Shown: positions 48,712 through 60,192 of the stretch, in pieces | How positions within the stretch are numbered: position 1 is the first letter of the stretch | How the letters are laid out: each line of letters starts with the position of its first letter | Source: Argentina anserina | Taxonomy: Eukaryota; Streptophyta; Magnoliopsida; Rosales; Rosaceae | Assembly: GCF_933775445.1 (NCBI RefSeq) | Contig: NC_065872.1 | Span: forward strand, 23,808,001 to 23,872,000 | DNA length: 64,000 bases | Direction of reading: 5' to 3' | Program-made: the position numbers and the translations under genes | The notes under the pieces: model-generated | Told to the model about the DNA's origin: nothing | Database searches by the model: none | The model's input: the letters and a program-made list of their open reading frames with translations, nothing else

Positions 48712-49180
48712 CAAGGACTAAAATATCGATAATTTTGACGATATTATCGCGATATTTTCGTTTTTTTTTTTGAACTATGGAAACTTTCCTCACATACCAA
48801 GTAAATATCGCAAGTTATTTAAAAATTTTCGTCAAATATCGCAAATTTATCGAAATTCCCACTATATTCTCAATATTTTGCCTATAAATTGCTTTAAACT
48901 CATCTCAAATGTTGAAAATTGAGATAAAATAATGGAATTGGTGGGGTGAATCGAACCTTGCACTCCCAGGATGTATCAAATCATCCCAACCATCCCCACT
49001 GGGATGGGTTTTGTGTTATATTTGTACATAATTATATATAAGTGATTTCTAATAATTTTAAAATATTTTAATTATTTTGATCGATATTTTTACAAAAATT
49101 GATATTTTCCTATATTTCTTTCGAAATATCCATTTTTCAAAATGTCGATATTTCAAATTTCTCCGATATTTTAGTCATTG
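48712..49180. mobile_element. Small TIR element, 469 bp
   Basis: Left end ...GGACTAAAATATCGATAA and right end (complement) ...TGACTAAAATATCGGAGA are inverted repeats. GATTGAGG lies on both sides (48704-48711 and 49181-49188). The ninth base differs (C or T), so it could be an 8 bp hAT-type duplication or a 9 bp Mutator-type one with a change. The interior is rich in ATATCG/CGATAT motifs and codes for nothing. Confidence 0.75.
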
Positions 49181-49188
49181 GATTGAGG

Positions 49189-50429
49189 TGATGTAATTGG
49201 AATTTGGTTTAGTTTTAATTTGTTTAATTGTTTTGGCTCTTCTGATTGAGTTTAGGTTGAGTTGAGTTATGTTTGCTACTTTTTGGAAGAGTCAAGGGAG
49301 ATAGCATAGAAGACACATGTTTTTTTTGTCCATATATCCACTCCATCGGTTCAAGCTTTATTCACTTAATTAACTTAGTTACATATTTGTTGATATATGA
49401 ATTGATCGAATATAATTATAGATTCCCGAATTGTTATGTGACTTTTGTGTTCTACTATTTAATTGAATTGTTTAATTATGTATGTGCATTTATCAATTTT
49501 TGTAGCTAGCGGTAATGCCACATTTTTAGTAGTTGTCTAATACAAATATTGTTTTTCAATGATTCTAGTCTGGGTCATCTATAAAATGAAGAGTCCAACG
49601 TACCATGTATGATTTGTTGCTGTGTACCTTTGTTGTTTAACAAAACTACCAAAGCAAGAAAGCATGCATGGATGCAAATTATTTTCGCAAGTGAAAAACA
49701 TCATTCTGCTAAGCTGCACATAATGTAATTCGTGAACAACTTTTCGACATTAATTTGATGATTAAAGTAAACTTGCTACATCACTCTACTAATTCCATTC
49801 AAAGTAGCAAAATATAGTCTGGGTCAGTGCAACCATGCCAGTAGAATATATATAGAAAACATAAAATACATGTTAGCACCTCATTAGCCTCGAATTATCG
49901 ACCAGTAAATAAATTCAAAATGTAATAAAAAGATAACGGTCTGATAATCTAATTTAATTTCAATTTGAAAATGATAAATATTATTTAAATAACATAACAT
50001 ATCAAACATGGGGCTATGTTGTTTGTAAGCTTATTTCATTATCAATCAAATCAGTGGTTTACCCTTTGATAGGCTTTGCTATGTTGTTTGTAGATCACAG
50101 ACTCAATATGTGACTATAATTGAATCCCAATGATGAAAATATTAGTGGTAGAAGAGATATGCATGAAATTGCGATTGAAAGATTTGGGGTGAGAAATAGG
50201 GCATTTCGGAGGGATTTGTTGTTCTTGCTTGTGACCATGTCCTGAGTATTATATGGTGTATGTTATGAATATGGAGCCAGTTGAGAAGAAAATCAAAGGA
50301 AATTAATTAAATGCTTGTCATAGATAGGTTTCTCTGGAACCAGTTTAGATATATCTAAGCTCAATTGCAGACATTTGTTGTTTAAACACATCGTGTTTTC
50401 CATTTATATTGTTTATATCCCGAGAATTA
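49189..50429. other. Non-coding stretch, no gene recognised
   Basis: AT-rich. A 78-codon frame at 49273-49509 looks like random hydrophobic sequence. No repeat or RNA gene recognised. Confidence 0.45.
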
Positions 50430-51890
50430 AATGGTTGAATTACTAGAGATGGTTATGTATACCTTATAATATCTTCTCTGTCCCGATAATCAAATGGTGT
50501 GAAAATATTATAGAGCTGATTGTCTAACTGATAGTATGCTTCCGATTTTGTTGCTCCTGTCCCGAGAATCAAATGGTGTGAAAATATTATAGAGTTGGTT
50601 GTCTAACTGATTGTATGCATCCGGTTTTGTTGCTCCTGTTCCGAAAATCAAATGGTGTGAAAATATTATAGAGCTGGTTGTCTAACTGATTGTATGTTTC
50701 TGGTTTTATATTATAGAGTTGGTTGTCTAATTGATTGTATGTTTCTGGTTTTATATTATAAAGTTGGTTGTTTGACTGATTGTATGTTTCTGGTTTTGTT
50801 GCCCTTGTCCCGAGAATCAAATGGATAAAAATATTATAGAGCTGGACGTCTAACTGATTGTATGTTTCCAATTTTGTTGCCCTGTATTGAGAATCAAATG
50901 GTGTGAAATTACCATAAAGATGATTTTGACTTTTTGAGTTTCCAATTATGTTGTCCCTGTCTCGAGAATATATGGAGGAAACAACTATTGGAACTGTCCA
51001 TGTCCAGAAAAACTAAATAGTGAAAACACTATAGGGCTGGTTGGAATTGCCCATGTCCTTAGAATTTAAATGGTGAATACACCATAACGCAATTGTCCAT
51101 GTCCCAAGAATTTATATGGTGGAAACACCATAAAGCATAAAACTGGTTGGAATTGTCCCTCTCCCGAAAATTATATGGTGAAAACACTATAAAGTTGGTT
51201 GCAATTGTCCATGTCTTGAGAACTAAAGGTGGAAACACCGTAAAGCTGGTTGGAATTGTCCATGTCCCTTAAATATATGGTGAAAACATCATAGAGCTGG
51301 TTGGAATTATCTATGTCCCGAAAATATATGGAAAAAACCATAGAACTGGTTGGAATTGTCCCTGTCCTGAAAATTATATGGTTAAAACACCATAGAGCTG
51401 GTTGGAATTGTCCTTGTCCCAAGAATTCAAAGGTGGAAACACCATAAAGCTGGTTGGAATTGTCCCTGTCCTGAAAATTATATGGTAAAAAACACCATAG
51501 AGCTGGTTGGAATTGTCCTTGTCCCAAGAATTCAAAGGTGGAAACACCATAAAGCTGGTTGGAATTGTCCCTGTCCTGAAAATTATATGGTAAAAAACAC
51601 CATAGAGCTGGTTGGAATTGTCCTTGTCCCAAGAATCCAAAGGTGGAAACACCATAAAGCTGGTTGGAATTGTCCCTGTCCTGAAAATTATATGGTGAAA
51701 ACACCATAGAGCTGATTGAAATTGTCCCTGTCCTGAAATTTATATGGTGAAAACACCATAAAGCTGGTTGAAATTGTCCCTGTCCCAAGAATCTAAAGGT
51801 GGAAACACCATAGAGCTGATTCAGTTATGTTGTTACTGTCCCAAGAATTAAATGGTGGAAACACCACAGGGTTGGCTGTCCAAAAGTAAC
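50430..51890. repeat. Minisatellite array with higher-order structure
   Basis: The basic unit is about 52 bp: ...GAGCTGGTTGGAATTGTCCC then TGTCC.GA.AAT..ATGGTG then AAAACACCATA. Units alternate between two types (AATTATATGG and AATTCAAAGG forms). At 51450, 51555 and 51660 the pair repeats with an exact 105 bp period and almost no change. The left part (50510-50880) has a related 79 bp unit with GTTGTCTAACTGATTGTATG. Long minus-strand frames (up to 205 codons, 51171-51788) are explained by the repeat and have no start context or domain. Confidence 0.93.
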
Positions 51891-52039
51891 GAGGGTCTCA
51901 ACTCTCAAGGCTACTTGATTCCTTAAATGTTAGGGTATATGACCCGCTAATTTTTTGAAACTATGATAGAAAGTTTCTAACAACAGTGAGACACGAAATG
52001 AGTTGACATGATTGATGATATTGATGAGATTTTTCCTTT

Positions 52040-52250
52040 TAATTTCATGTTATGCAAGTATGAGTTTACAATTAGTGTTAAATCATTCATAAGATGCATA
52101 CTACTGAGATTGTTGTCCTCTAAGTTCATGTTCTGCAAGTATGAAATTGTAGTCAATATTAAACCAGTCTATACTAATCAGACTGTCGCCAGTCCATATA
52201 ATGATATTGTTGCCCTTCAAGTTCATGTTCTGCAAGTATGAAACTGGTGT
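52040..52250. repeat. Degenerate tandem repeat
   Basis: TTCATGTTCTGCAAGTATGA or a close variant occurs near 52045, 52123 and 52221, each preceded by a T/C-rich start. No coding signal. Confidence 0.7.
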
Positions 52251-52859
52251 TGGCATTAAATGATTCCATATATTCAAGAAATTATTACCATTCCAGACTC
52301 ATGAAATTGTTAAATATATGTAGTGATGAATGCTATTGTATGCAATCATTGGAATGTGAGGGCTTCTGTTAAAAAGAATGTTGAATCTGCTATAAGAGAA
52401 GACATTACTTGGCTCATAAGCTTGATATTGGCTGGTTGTGAGAAAAGGAAACTGAACAAATATTACATATGCACTATATGTTCTTGGTAGACTCGCAGTT
52501 TATATGAATTGATTTGGGTTTTGATCTTGTTCTTGATTCAATTTCAGATGGAATTCGCACATGGAAAATCATTAGAGCTTCAAATGATGAAAGCACCAAA
52601 AGCCCCCAATTGGGAAAGTAAGAAGTGCCTCACTTGTTTCATTATCACATGATTCTCATTTGTCAGGCTTCAGTCCCTCTTTTTTTATGATTTGCTTTCA
52701 ATATGTGATAAATTAGAATCCCAATTATGAAAATTTTGGTAATATGAGCGATATACAAAAGATATTTCACCTGAAAGAACCAATTTCTCATTTTATTTGG
52801 GATTGAAATTAGGCATTTCAGAGGTATTTTGTCCTTGGTTTTGACATTTAACCCTGTCC
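52251..52859. other. Non-coding stretch between repeat arrays
   Basis: A possible acceptor site at about 52548 (TTTCAG then ATGGAATTCGCACATGG) could mark an exon, but no partner exons or domain were found. Otherwise nothing recognised. Confidence 0.35.
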
Positions 52860-53175
52860 CAAAGTATTATATGGTGTAACTTTATGTATTTTTTTGTGAT
52901 GTAGTTTCTGTCCGAGAATTAAATGGTGGAAGCACCTTAGAGCTGGTTGTGTATCTCTTCGTATGTTGTCCTTGCCTTGAGATTAAGTGGTGGAATAATC
53001 TTAGAGCTGGTTGTGTATTCTTGGCTATGTTGTCCCTGTCCAAAGGATTGAATGGTGAAACGAAAGTGTTGATTGAATTTTTCCATGTCCCAATAATTAT
53101 ATGGTGGTTACACCATAATGCTGGTTGGAATTGTCTGTGTCCCAAGAATTAAATGGTGGAAGCACCATAGTGTCA
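52860..53175. repeat. Outlying block of the 50.4-51.9 kb minisatellite
   Basis: Six degenerate units, e.g. GAATTAAATGGTGGAAGCACC followed by TAGAGCTGGTTGTGTAT (shortened), clearly related to the main array but 970 bp away and more diverged. Confidence 0.85.
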
Positions 53176-53647
53176 GTTGTTATCTTCTACTTTTATATAT
53201 GGAAAAAAGACTAGGTGATGTGCAATGGTTTCTTTGAAACATAAAATTTGCTTTAGTTTCCTGTTAAACCAAAACCATTACTGTCAGGGGAACTATGCAT
53301 AGTTTTGCGATTGGTGTTGCTCTTTTATCTTCTACTTATGTTCTCCCTGGTTGATTGCTTAAGCTCGAATGAATTGATCTTTAGTAGTGAGAAGAATGTG
53401 GGTTCTGCAGCTAACTAATAGCTATGCTTGTGTTTCCCAGTATTACTTATTCCTAGATTTTTTTTAGAAGTCTTAGCCTTGGCTTTGATTTTGGAAAGGT
53501 ATCTCACTTTCTACAGGTTGGTGTCACATCTCCAATTTCATTATCGGTTGCAGAATTCACTCCTGAGTTCTTGACCCCATGTTGATTGGTAAGTATGGAA
53601 CTTGAGCAAAGCCAATAGATCAGTCCCATTAGTGTGTTTGCAACAAT
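53176..53647. other. Left flank of the young copia element
   Basis: No gene recognised. Before insertion it was joined to the sequence at 62404 onward. Confidence 0.5.
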
Positions 53648-53652
53648 GGAGT

Positions 53653-54424
53653 TGAAAGTACCTAGGAGCTTTAAACAGTAAACACAGTTGCAGAACCAGA
53701 AGATTAATTCACAGTGTTAAAACCTCAATGAGGAAAAACACTGTGATCTGTAATTGAATTAACTTGAAGGTACAAAGGACAACAAGTATCATGTTCTATT
53801 ACACAATCGGATGAACACACCAATCAACAATGAAACACTGCTGTAGTTCACACTATCTGAATTCTATTTCACAATTAAGATGAGTGAACTGTCTACTCTA
53901 ACACAGTAGAATTTGATGAGCAACTCTATAACACAGTTGCAACCTTTACCAAGGAACAAGAACTCTTTATCACAGTCTTGATTCTCTTCATAAGTATTTT
54001 TGTTGGACTTCTCAGCACTCTAAGCTATATTGTTCTTCACAAAAACACTCAAGCAATCCAGTATGCAGGATGAGTTTGTTTCAGAATTTTATGTGATGTG
54101 TTCACTAGCTAAGGAATCCTGCCACACCGATTATCAAACTCAGATATATATACATGAACAAAAATCAAGCAGTCAACATATTACCAAGATTTAAGCCGGC
54201 AGAACAGGAGTCATGTTTCCAGAAAAAAGTATCAGCAAAACCAGAATACCTGGAAGCATGTTTTCTGAAAACATTCCATTATCAAAATACCTCGAGCTCC
54301 CCCATAATTATAGGCTCGATGAATTTGATCAATTAAGGACATAGTTTAGATGAAAGATAGAAGGATCTCACAATATTCGATTTTTGCACGATTCCTGAGT
54401 TGACTAGGAAAGCCAATATCATCA
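53653..54424 (-). repeat. 3' LTR of the copia element
   Basis: 772 bp. Nearly identical to the 5' LTR; differences include GAGGAAAAACACTG versus GAGGGAAAACACACTG near 53735. The TATATATA motif near 54150 is shared. Confidence 0.95.
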
Positions 54425-54759
54425 TTCTCCCCCATTGGCATTCATATTCAACTTATTGAAGCATAACCTGCAAAACTCAACATATATGCATATAACCATG
54501 AACTGATGGAGTTGGAAAATAAAAAGATCAGTTTCCATCCTTTCCCTTCTCTAAACAACAAGACAAAATTTTTAAATGATCATACGAAGGTATTTTGTGC
54601 TTATGCACTTACAAAACAACAGAACATTACTTAATAAAAGGTTTCGAATTAAACAAAAGAAATCATAAAACAGACACAAAAAGCTTCAAATTCTCCCCCA
54701 TTGAATATGACTGCCTATTATGTGCTAGCCGACTGATGAGGAGATTGAGTAGCAGCTTC

Positions 54760-55448
54760 TCATGGATCAGTAGCCGGAGCAGCGGTGGTTGTATGAACTG
54801 TAGGAGGAGTAGAGTCCACTGTCCCATTGGGAAGCACCAGGCGAAGAAGAGCTTGAATAGTGATCATTTGCTCCTGCAATTGCACCTGAACTTGAGTGAA
54901 GGTGTCAAGACGATCCAAGATAGATGTGACAGAGGTGCGCATATTTTCCTCCAGAATCATGAGATACGTGCCAAATTCTTCCATGTGTTTTGCTCAGGAG
55001 GTACTTGAGGACGCCAGGGTTCTCCCTCAAATCGGCAAGGAGGAATCATACCTGTGTATCCTTCCATGTTTGGTGGAGGAGGAACACGAGGTTCCACGGG
55101 GGGAATCCGAATGCCAGGAGGAAAGATAGGAAGAGAATATGTTCCATGCTGAGAAGAGGAAGGAGAGGAGGACCGACGACGCTTAGAGCGGTTAGATGAT
55201 TCACTGAAGGACAGGTGAGTATGTTCCATTTTTCTCATTCTCTTGAGACCTGCACAAACAGAACCAAGACCTAGGATGAAGTTAGGGTTAATGAGTAAGA
55301 ATGGAAGAGGTGGAGTCCTTTTTAAACTGAGCGTTGGAGCAACTGAAGCGGCAAGGTATCCTATGGTCCAAGAAGCGGAACCGTCAGGATTGATCCGTTG
55401 AATCGTCATCTTTTGACCAGGCACAGACCTAATTGACAGGTGTAACAA
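54760..55448 (-). CDS. Accessory 3' ORF(s) of the copia element
   Basis: Two overlapping minus-strand frames lie between pol and the 3' LTR: 55448-54957 (163 residues) and 54984-54760 (74 residues), in different frames; a single shift would join them. The first part has a basic cluster next to serines (SNRSKRRRSSSPSSSQ), which could be a nuclear localisation signal, then a Pro-rich stretch (PPGIRIPPVEPRVPPPPNME). The second is helical with heptad-like spacing (ILDRLDTFTQVQVQLQEQM), a likely coiled coil. No signal peptide or membrane segment is seen, so an envelope role is not supported. It starts about 1 kb after the end of pol. Function unknown. Confidence 0.5.
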
Positions 55449-56466
55449 GACTAGTTTGAAGAAAAATCCCTGTTTGAGTTAGGAGAACAAATGACTAATC
55501 AAAACTAAACCTGAGAATAACATTTTGACATTGAGAGTACTGTTGGAATAACCACTAAGCCTTGAACAACAGCCATTGTGCAACAATATGTATAACCATG
55601 AATTTAATTCTTTATAGGTTACTGGCAGAGCATATCAACAGGAGAAAGGAAGAGCAATTATTCACTGTACCATAACCGTTCAACTAAGCTTGTGATAAGG
55701 AATCTATCAACTGAAACAATAGATTAACACAAAGATTTCAACTGCATCAGACGAAAGAACATAAATTTTCCAATATGGAGAGTGAATCACAGCTGAGTAA
55801 TATTGGCAGTTTGAGCAACAACACTCCTCCTTATATCATTCTATAACACTCTTTTATGGTCTGATTTCACAACTTATGTAGCAAGCGGCAGGGAACACTC
55901 CCAAGTCAGATGACTTTAGGGTGCTAGATGTATCAAGGACATCATGAACCCCGAGACTCAAGTTGGAAATTTGTACCTGTCAACCTCCAATGGACCAAAC
56001 CATTCTTGTTTCTATCCCACCACCCCGATTAGGTCTTAACCAAAGCAGTGGTTACTTTAAGAATAGCCTGGCCAGACTACAAAGTATATATATATATTAT
56101 TTTTTTGAACTTTCCTTGTATCCCCTGGAGTTTGAATTTTTTTTTGATTCATTAGATTTCCACCACAAAGGTCATTTATTTGTACAACCAACTGATACAT
56201 AAGATACATGAGTGTTAAGCAGTTGCACAATCCAGAAACAGAAAAACAAGCAAACTCTTAGAGGAAAAATGGTAGAGTGAAAAGAGCACAATCCAACAAC
56301 ATGTCAAGCTAAGCTACAGTAAGTCTATGTCACATATGATTATTAGTTTAAGTCTTATTGAATAAGTGATGCAATGACTGGTTCAAGGCTCGGTGCAAAT
56401 TCCAAGAGCATTCCGCAAATATTCAAAACGAGCTGTATCAAGAGGTTTAGTTAAAATATCAGCAAG
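55449..56466. other. Spacer between pol and 3' ORF of the copia element
   Basis: No domain recognised. A TATATATATATAT run followed by T8 lies near 56085-56106. It may hold promoter or splicing signals for the 3' ORF, but none can be shown. Confidence 0.4.
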
Positions 56467-57826
56467 TTATTTTTCTGTCTCAATAAAACACAACTCAAGG
56501 ATGTCTTTTTCAACTAAGTCTCGAATGTAATTATACCTGAGATCAATGTGCTTGGTCTGAGAGTGTTGGACATGATTTTTGGCAATGCTTATAGCACTGG
56601 TGTTATCACAGAAAATTGTAAGCTTTCCTTGTAGCAGGCCATAGTCTTTGAGCATTTGTTTCATCCATACCATTTGTGTACAGCAGCTTCCAGCGGCAAC
56701 ATACTCAGACTCGGCTGTAGAGAGTGAAATACAATTTTGTTTTTTACTATGCCAAGCCACTAAGTTTGTTTCCATCTTTCATACTTCCTCCCCAATCTGC
56801 ATCTGAGTAGCCTACAATTTCTGCATTAGATTCATTAGTGTAAAATATACCACAATGTGTTGTCCCGGACACGTATCTGATAATTCTTTTTACAGCTTCT
56901 ATGTGTGACTCTTTAGGATTGGTTTGAAACCTTGCGCATACTCCAACACTGAAGGAGATGTCTGGTCTGCTGATAGTGAGATAGAGTAAGCTTCCTATCA
57001 TACTTCGATAGAGAGTCGGATCCACCGATTTTCCTTCTTTGTCCTCATGTAGTTTCGTAGTTGTACTCATTGGATTGGTCACCACTTTCTTGCTTGACAA
57101 ACCAAACTTCTTCACCAAATTTTCTGCATAGTTTGTTTGTGAAATGAATATGCCAGAATTCATCTGTTTGACTTGCAAACCAAGAAAAAATGTCAATTCA
57201 CCTAGATTGCTCATCTCAAATTCACTAGTCATGACAGATGCAAAGTCTGTAACTAGTTTATTTGAGGTAGAGCCAAAAACAATATCATCTACATAAACCT
57301 GTGCCACAATAAAATCATTTTTAAAATTTTTAACAAACAAGGTTCTGTCAATAGATCCTCTAACATAACCTTGATTAATTAAATGACTAGAGAGACGGTC
57401 ATACAATGCTCTTGGGGCCTGTTTGAGACCATAAAGGGCTTTTTGCAACTTGTAGACATACTCAGGATGATGAGGATCAATAAAGCCTTTTAGTTGTTCT
57501 ACAAAAACCTCCTTATCTATTATGCCATTCAGAAATGCTGTTTTGACATCCATTTGATAGAGTTTGAACTTCAGGTGACAAGCAATAGCTATTAACAATC
57601 TCACGGATTCCATTCGGGCAACAGGTGCGTATGTTTCTTCATAATCCAATCCTTCCTTCTGAGAGTAACCCTGTGCCACCAGTCTGGCTTTGTTTCTTAT
57701 AACAGTGCCATGTTCATCTGACTTGTTTCTAAATATCCATTTAGTTCCAACAACATTTGAGTCTTCAGGCCTTGGAACAAGCTCCCACACTTTATTTTTT
57801 GTGAATTGATTTAGCTCCTCTTGCAT
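56467..57826 (-). pseudogene. Copia reverse transcriptase and RNase H
   Basis: The long frame 57826-56747 (359 residues) covers RT: KARLVAKGYSQKEGLDYEET-like sequence near residue 50, YQMDVKTAFLNG, YGLKQAPRA, and an intact catalytic YVDD (VYVDDIVFGS) near residue 180. The RNase H part begins with YSDADWGG near residue 340 and then loses about a dozen residues and the frame. It resumes at 56775 with LVAWHSKKQNCISLSTAESE. The next Asp motif (IFCDNTSA) is present. RT itself looks intact; RNase H is damaged by the small deletion. Confidence 0.93.
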
Positions 57827-60192
57827 GGCTTAAGTCTAGTCCCTGTCTGTCAAGGCATCTTTCACGATTTTGGGTTCCAACAGGGAAACAAATCCACAGC
57901 AACCTATGATATTTATTTCTTTGTCATGAGTTTCAACAAAGCAGGTCAATGCTTTTTCTAGTTGATCACCTTGAGAAGTCTTGTTTCTGGTTTGAATTCC
58001 ATCATCCATCTTTCCGATCACATTACTTGTATCATGGTCTTTCTGAACTTGCTTAAATCCAGTCCTTTTTTGTGATACATTCTGAGATTCTTGTCTTCAT
58101 CATCAGTTGATCTATTTCTGTCATCGTCCTTTTTCTCCATTGAGCAAGATGTGCTTTCATCAACCTGACTACTAGGAATATCATCCACCGACACATTAAT
58201 AGTAACAACAACCTTTTTAGTTATTTTTTTGTATACCCTATAAGCTGAACTGTTCATATCATAACTAATAAAAATACCTGGATCAGTTCTGGAGACAAAC
58301 TTATTTAGACTCTCACCTTCCCTGAGAATGTGACAAGGATTTCCAAACACATGAAAATGACCAACATTTGGCTTTTTCTCTTTCCAGATTTCATATGCAG
58401 TTTGATCACTGCCACTCCTGCGAAAAACTCTATTTGACACATAGCATGTAGTGTTCATAGCTTCTGCCCAGAATTTTTCACTGAGTCCAGTTGAGTGAAG
58501 CATCACTTTTCCCATGCCAAGTAAATATCTGTTCTTCCTTTCAACTATGCCATTTTGTTGAGAGGTTCTTGGAGCTGAAAACTCATGAAAAATGCCATTC
58601 TCATAACAGAAGTTAGCAAAAGAAGCATTTTTAAATTCAGTACCATTATCTGATCTTATCCTTGCCAGTTTAAGATTTGAATGTTGCTTTTGCCTGGTCA
58701 GTAGTTTACTCAATCCAAGAAAGGACTCAAAGGCTTCATCTTTTGTGATAAGAAAATCTACCCAAGTAAACCTAGAGAAATCATCAACTATTACCAGAAT
58801 ATAAGACTTACCTGACATGCTTTGAGTTTGAGTTGGTCCCATTAGGTCCATAAGCAACAGTTCCAAATAGTGAGTGGTAGCGGTTTAGTTAACCATTTTA
58901 TGTGATGACTTGGTTTGTTTACCAGATTTGCAATCACCACACATCTTGTCTGTTCTTCCACTTAGTTTGGGCATCCCTCTCAGACACTGCTGATTTGACA
59001 ATTTTTGAAGATCCTGATAGTTTACATGACCTAATCTTCTGTGCCAAAGTTCAAATGTTTCATCAGTGGTAATGGTCTTAAGACATTTGTTAGTAAATAA
59101 TACACATGAATCTGTTGAAGCATGATAACAATTATCAATAGATCTTTTACCACCTAAAACAACATTACCTTGATCATCAAGAACAATACATCTTTTCCTG
59201 TTAAACCAAACATCTTCAAATTCGTCAGTCAATTGACTTACACTTACCAGATTTGTTGCCAACCCCTCCACAAACAATACATTCTCAAGTCTTCCAAGAT
59301 TTTGCGATTCTACTGTACCTTTTTCAAGAATAGTGGCTTTTCTTGCATCTCTAAAAGTTACAGTTCCTGAAACTATATTTTCATTTAGAGCAGTGAAATG
59401 CTCTATGTTTCCACACATGTGCCTTGAGCAGCCACTGTCAATATACCAAACATCCTTTCTTCTGGTATTTACAGCAGTAAGAGCCACAAGATAGGTAGCT
59501 TCGATCTGGTTCTCATCATAGGACATGCTAACAGACATGCACTGTTCATTGAAGTTTTCCTTCTTTTTCCAGATTCTATGATCACCAGCAATCTGCCTCT
59601 TAATTCTAGCATATTTCTCAACAAAATTATTAGTGTCAGGAATATTAGTGCACTTAGTTTCAAGAATTTCCAGTCTTGTGTGGATTTTTGCAAGCATAAT
59701 TTTTTCTTTTTGAGTCTGCTTATCATGTTCAGCATGTATATCAGAGAATTTCCTAAATTTTCCACTGGTTACTTCAAAAATATTAGAGAGTTCAGTTTTG
59801 AGGCCAGTCAATTTGGTTTCTACATTTTTTAATCTTTCATGATAAGCATGTTCATTTTGCAGAGAGGGGAGAAGATTTATTGACCCCACTTTACTTCCTA
59901 AGATATCATACTCATTGTCTCTCTTTGACTTAATAAATTTAATTCCTTTGTATCTAGAATCAATTGTTGTACCTTTAGGATTTTCACCAGAGTAGCCAAG
60001 TCCAAAGTTGTTTTTGAAGTTTCGACCTATCCCAAGCATCTTGACCGCTACTTGTGAGCTATGATGAAATTGCTCGAACTTGTCATTTGTACGAGTGATT
60101 TGTTCCTGCAAAAAATCATTTTCATGGGTCAGATTTGAAATGATATTGTGTTGAGTTTTTACCTGTTCTGATAACTTTTCCAATTTAATCAA
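57827..60192 (-). pseudogene. Copia coiled-coil spacer, protease and integrase
   Basis: The frame 60192-58885 (435 residues) begins with a long helical region, then the protease active site WYIDSGCSRHMCGN near residue 255. GAG-pre-integrase follows near residue 385 (LWHRRLGHVNYQDLQKLS) with a C..C pair of the integrase zinc finger. A TAA at 58885-58887 ends it. Integrase continues in the same frame from 58866 to 58018 with LLLMDLMGPTQ, VDDFSRFTWV, SDNGTEF and QQNGIVERKN. The catalytic D, D and E are in place. After a frameshift near 58020 the linker to RT runs to about 57836 and has two adjacent stops. The protein cannot be made as one polyprotein. Confidence 0.9.

Noticed and set aside
51171..51788. 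205-codon minus-strand frame with repeated QFQPALWCF-type units
   Set aside because: It is produced by the minisatellite; the repeat period keeps several frames open on both strands. There is no promoter, no domain and no sign of codon selection.
50430..53175. Possible CRISPR-like array
   Set aside because: Repeat units are about 52, 79 or 105 bp, head to tail, diverged and without unique spacers, in plant nuclear DNA.
54760..55448. Envelope gene of a SIRE-type element
   Set aside because: No signal peptide, transmembrane segment or fusion-type motif is visible, so the ORF is kept as unknown rather than called env.
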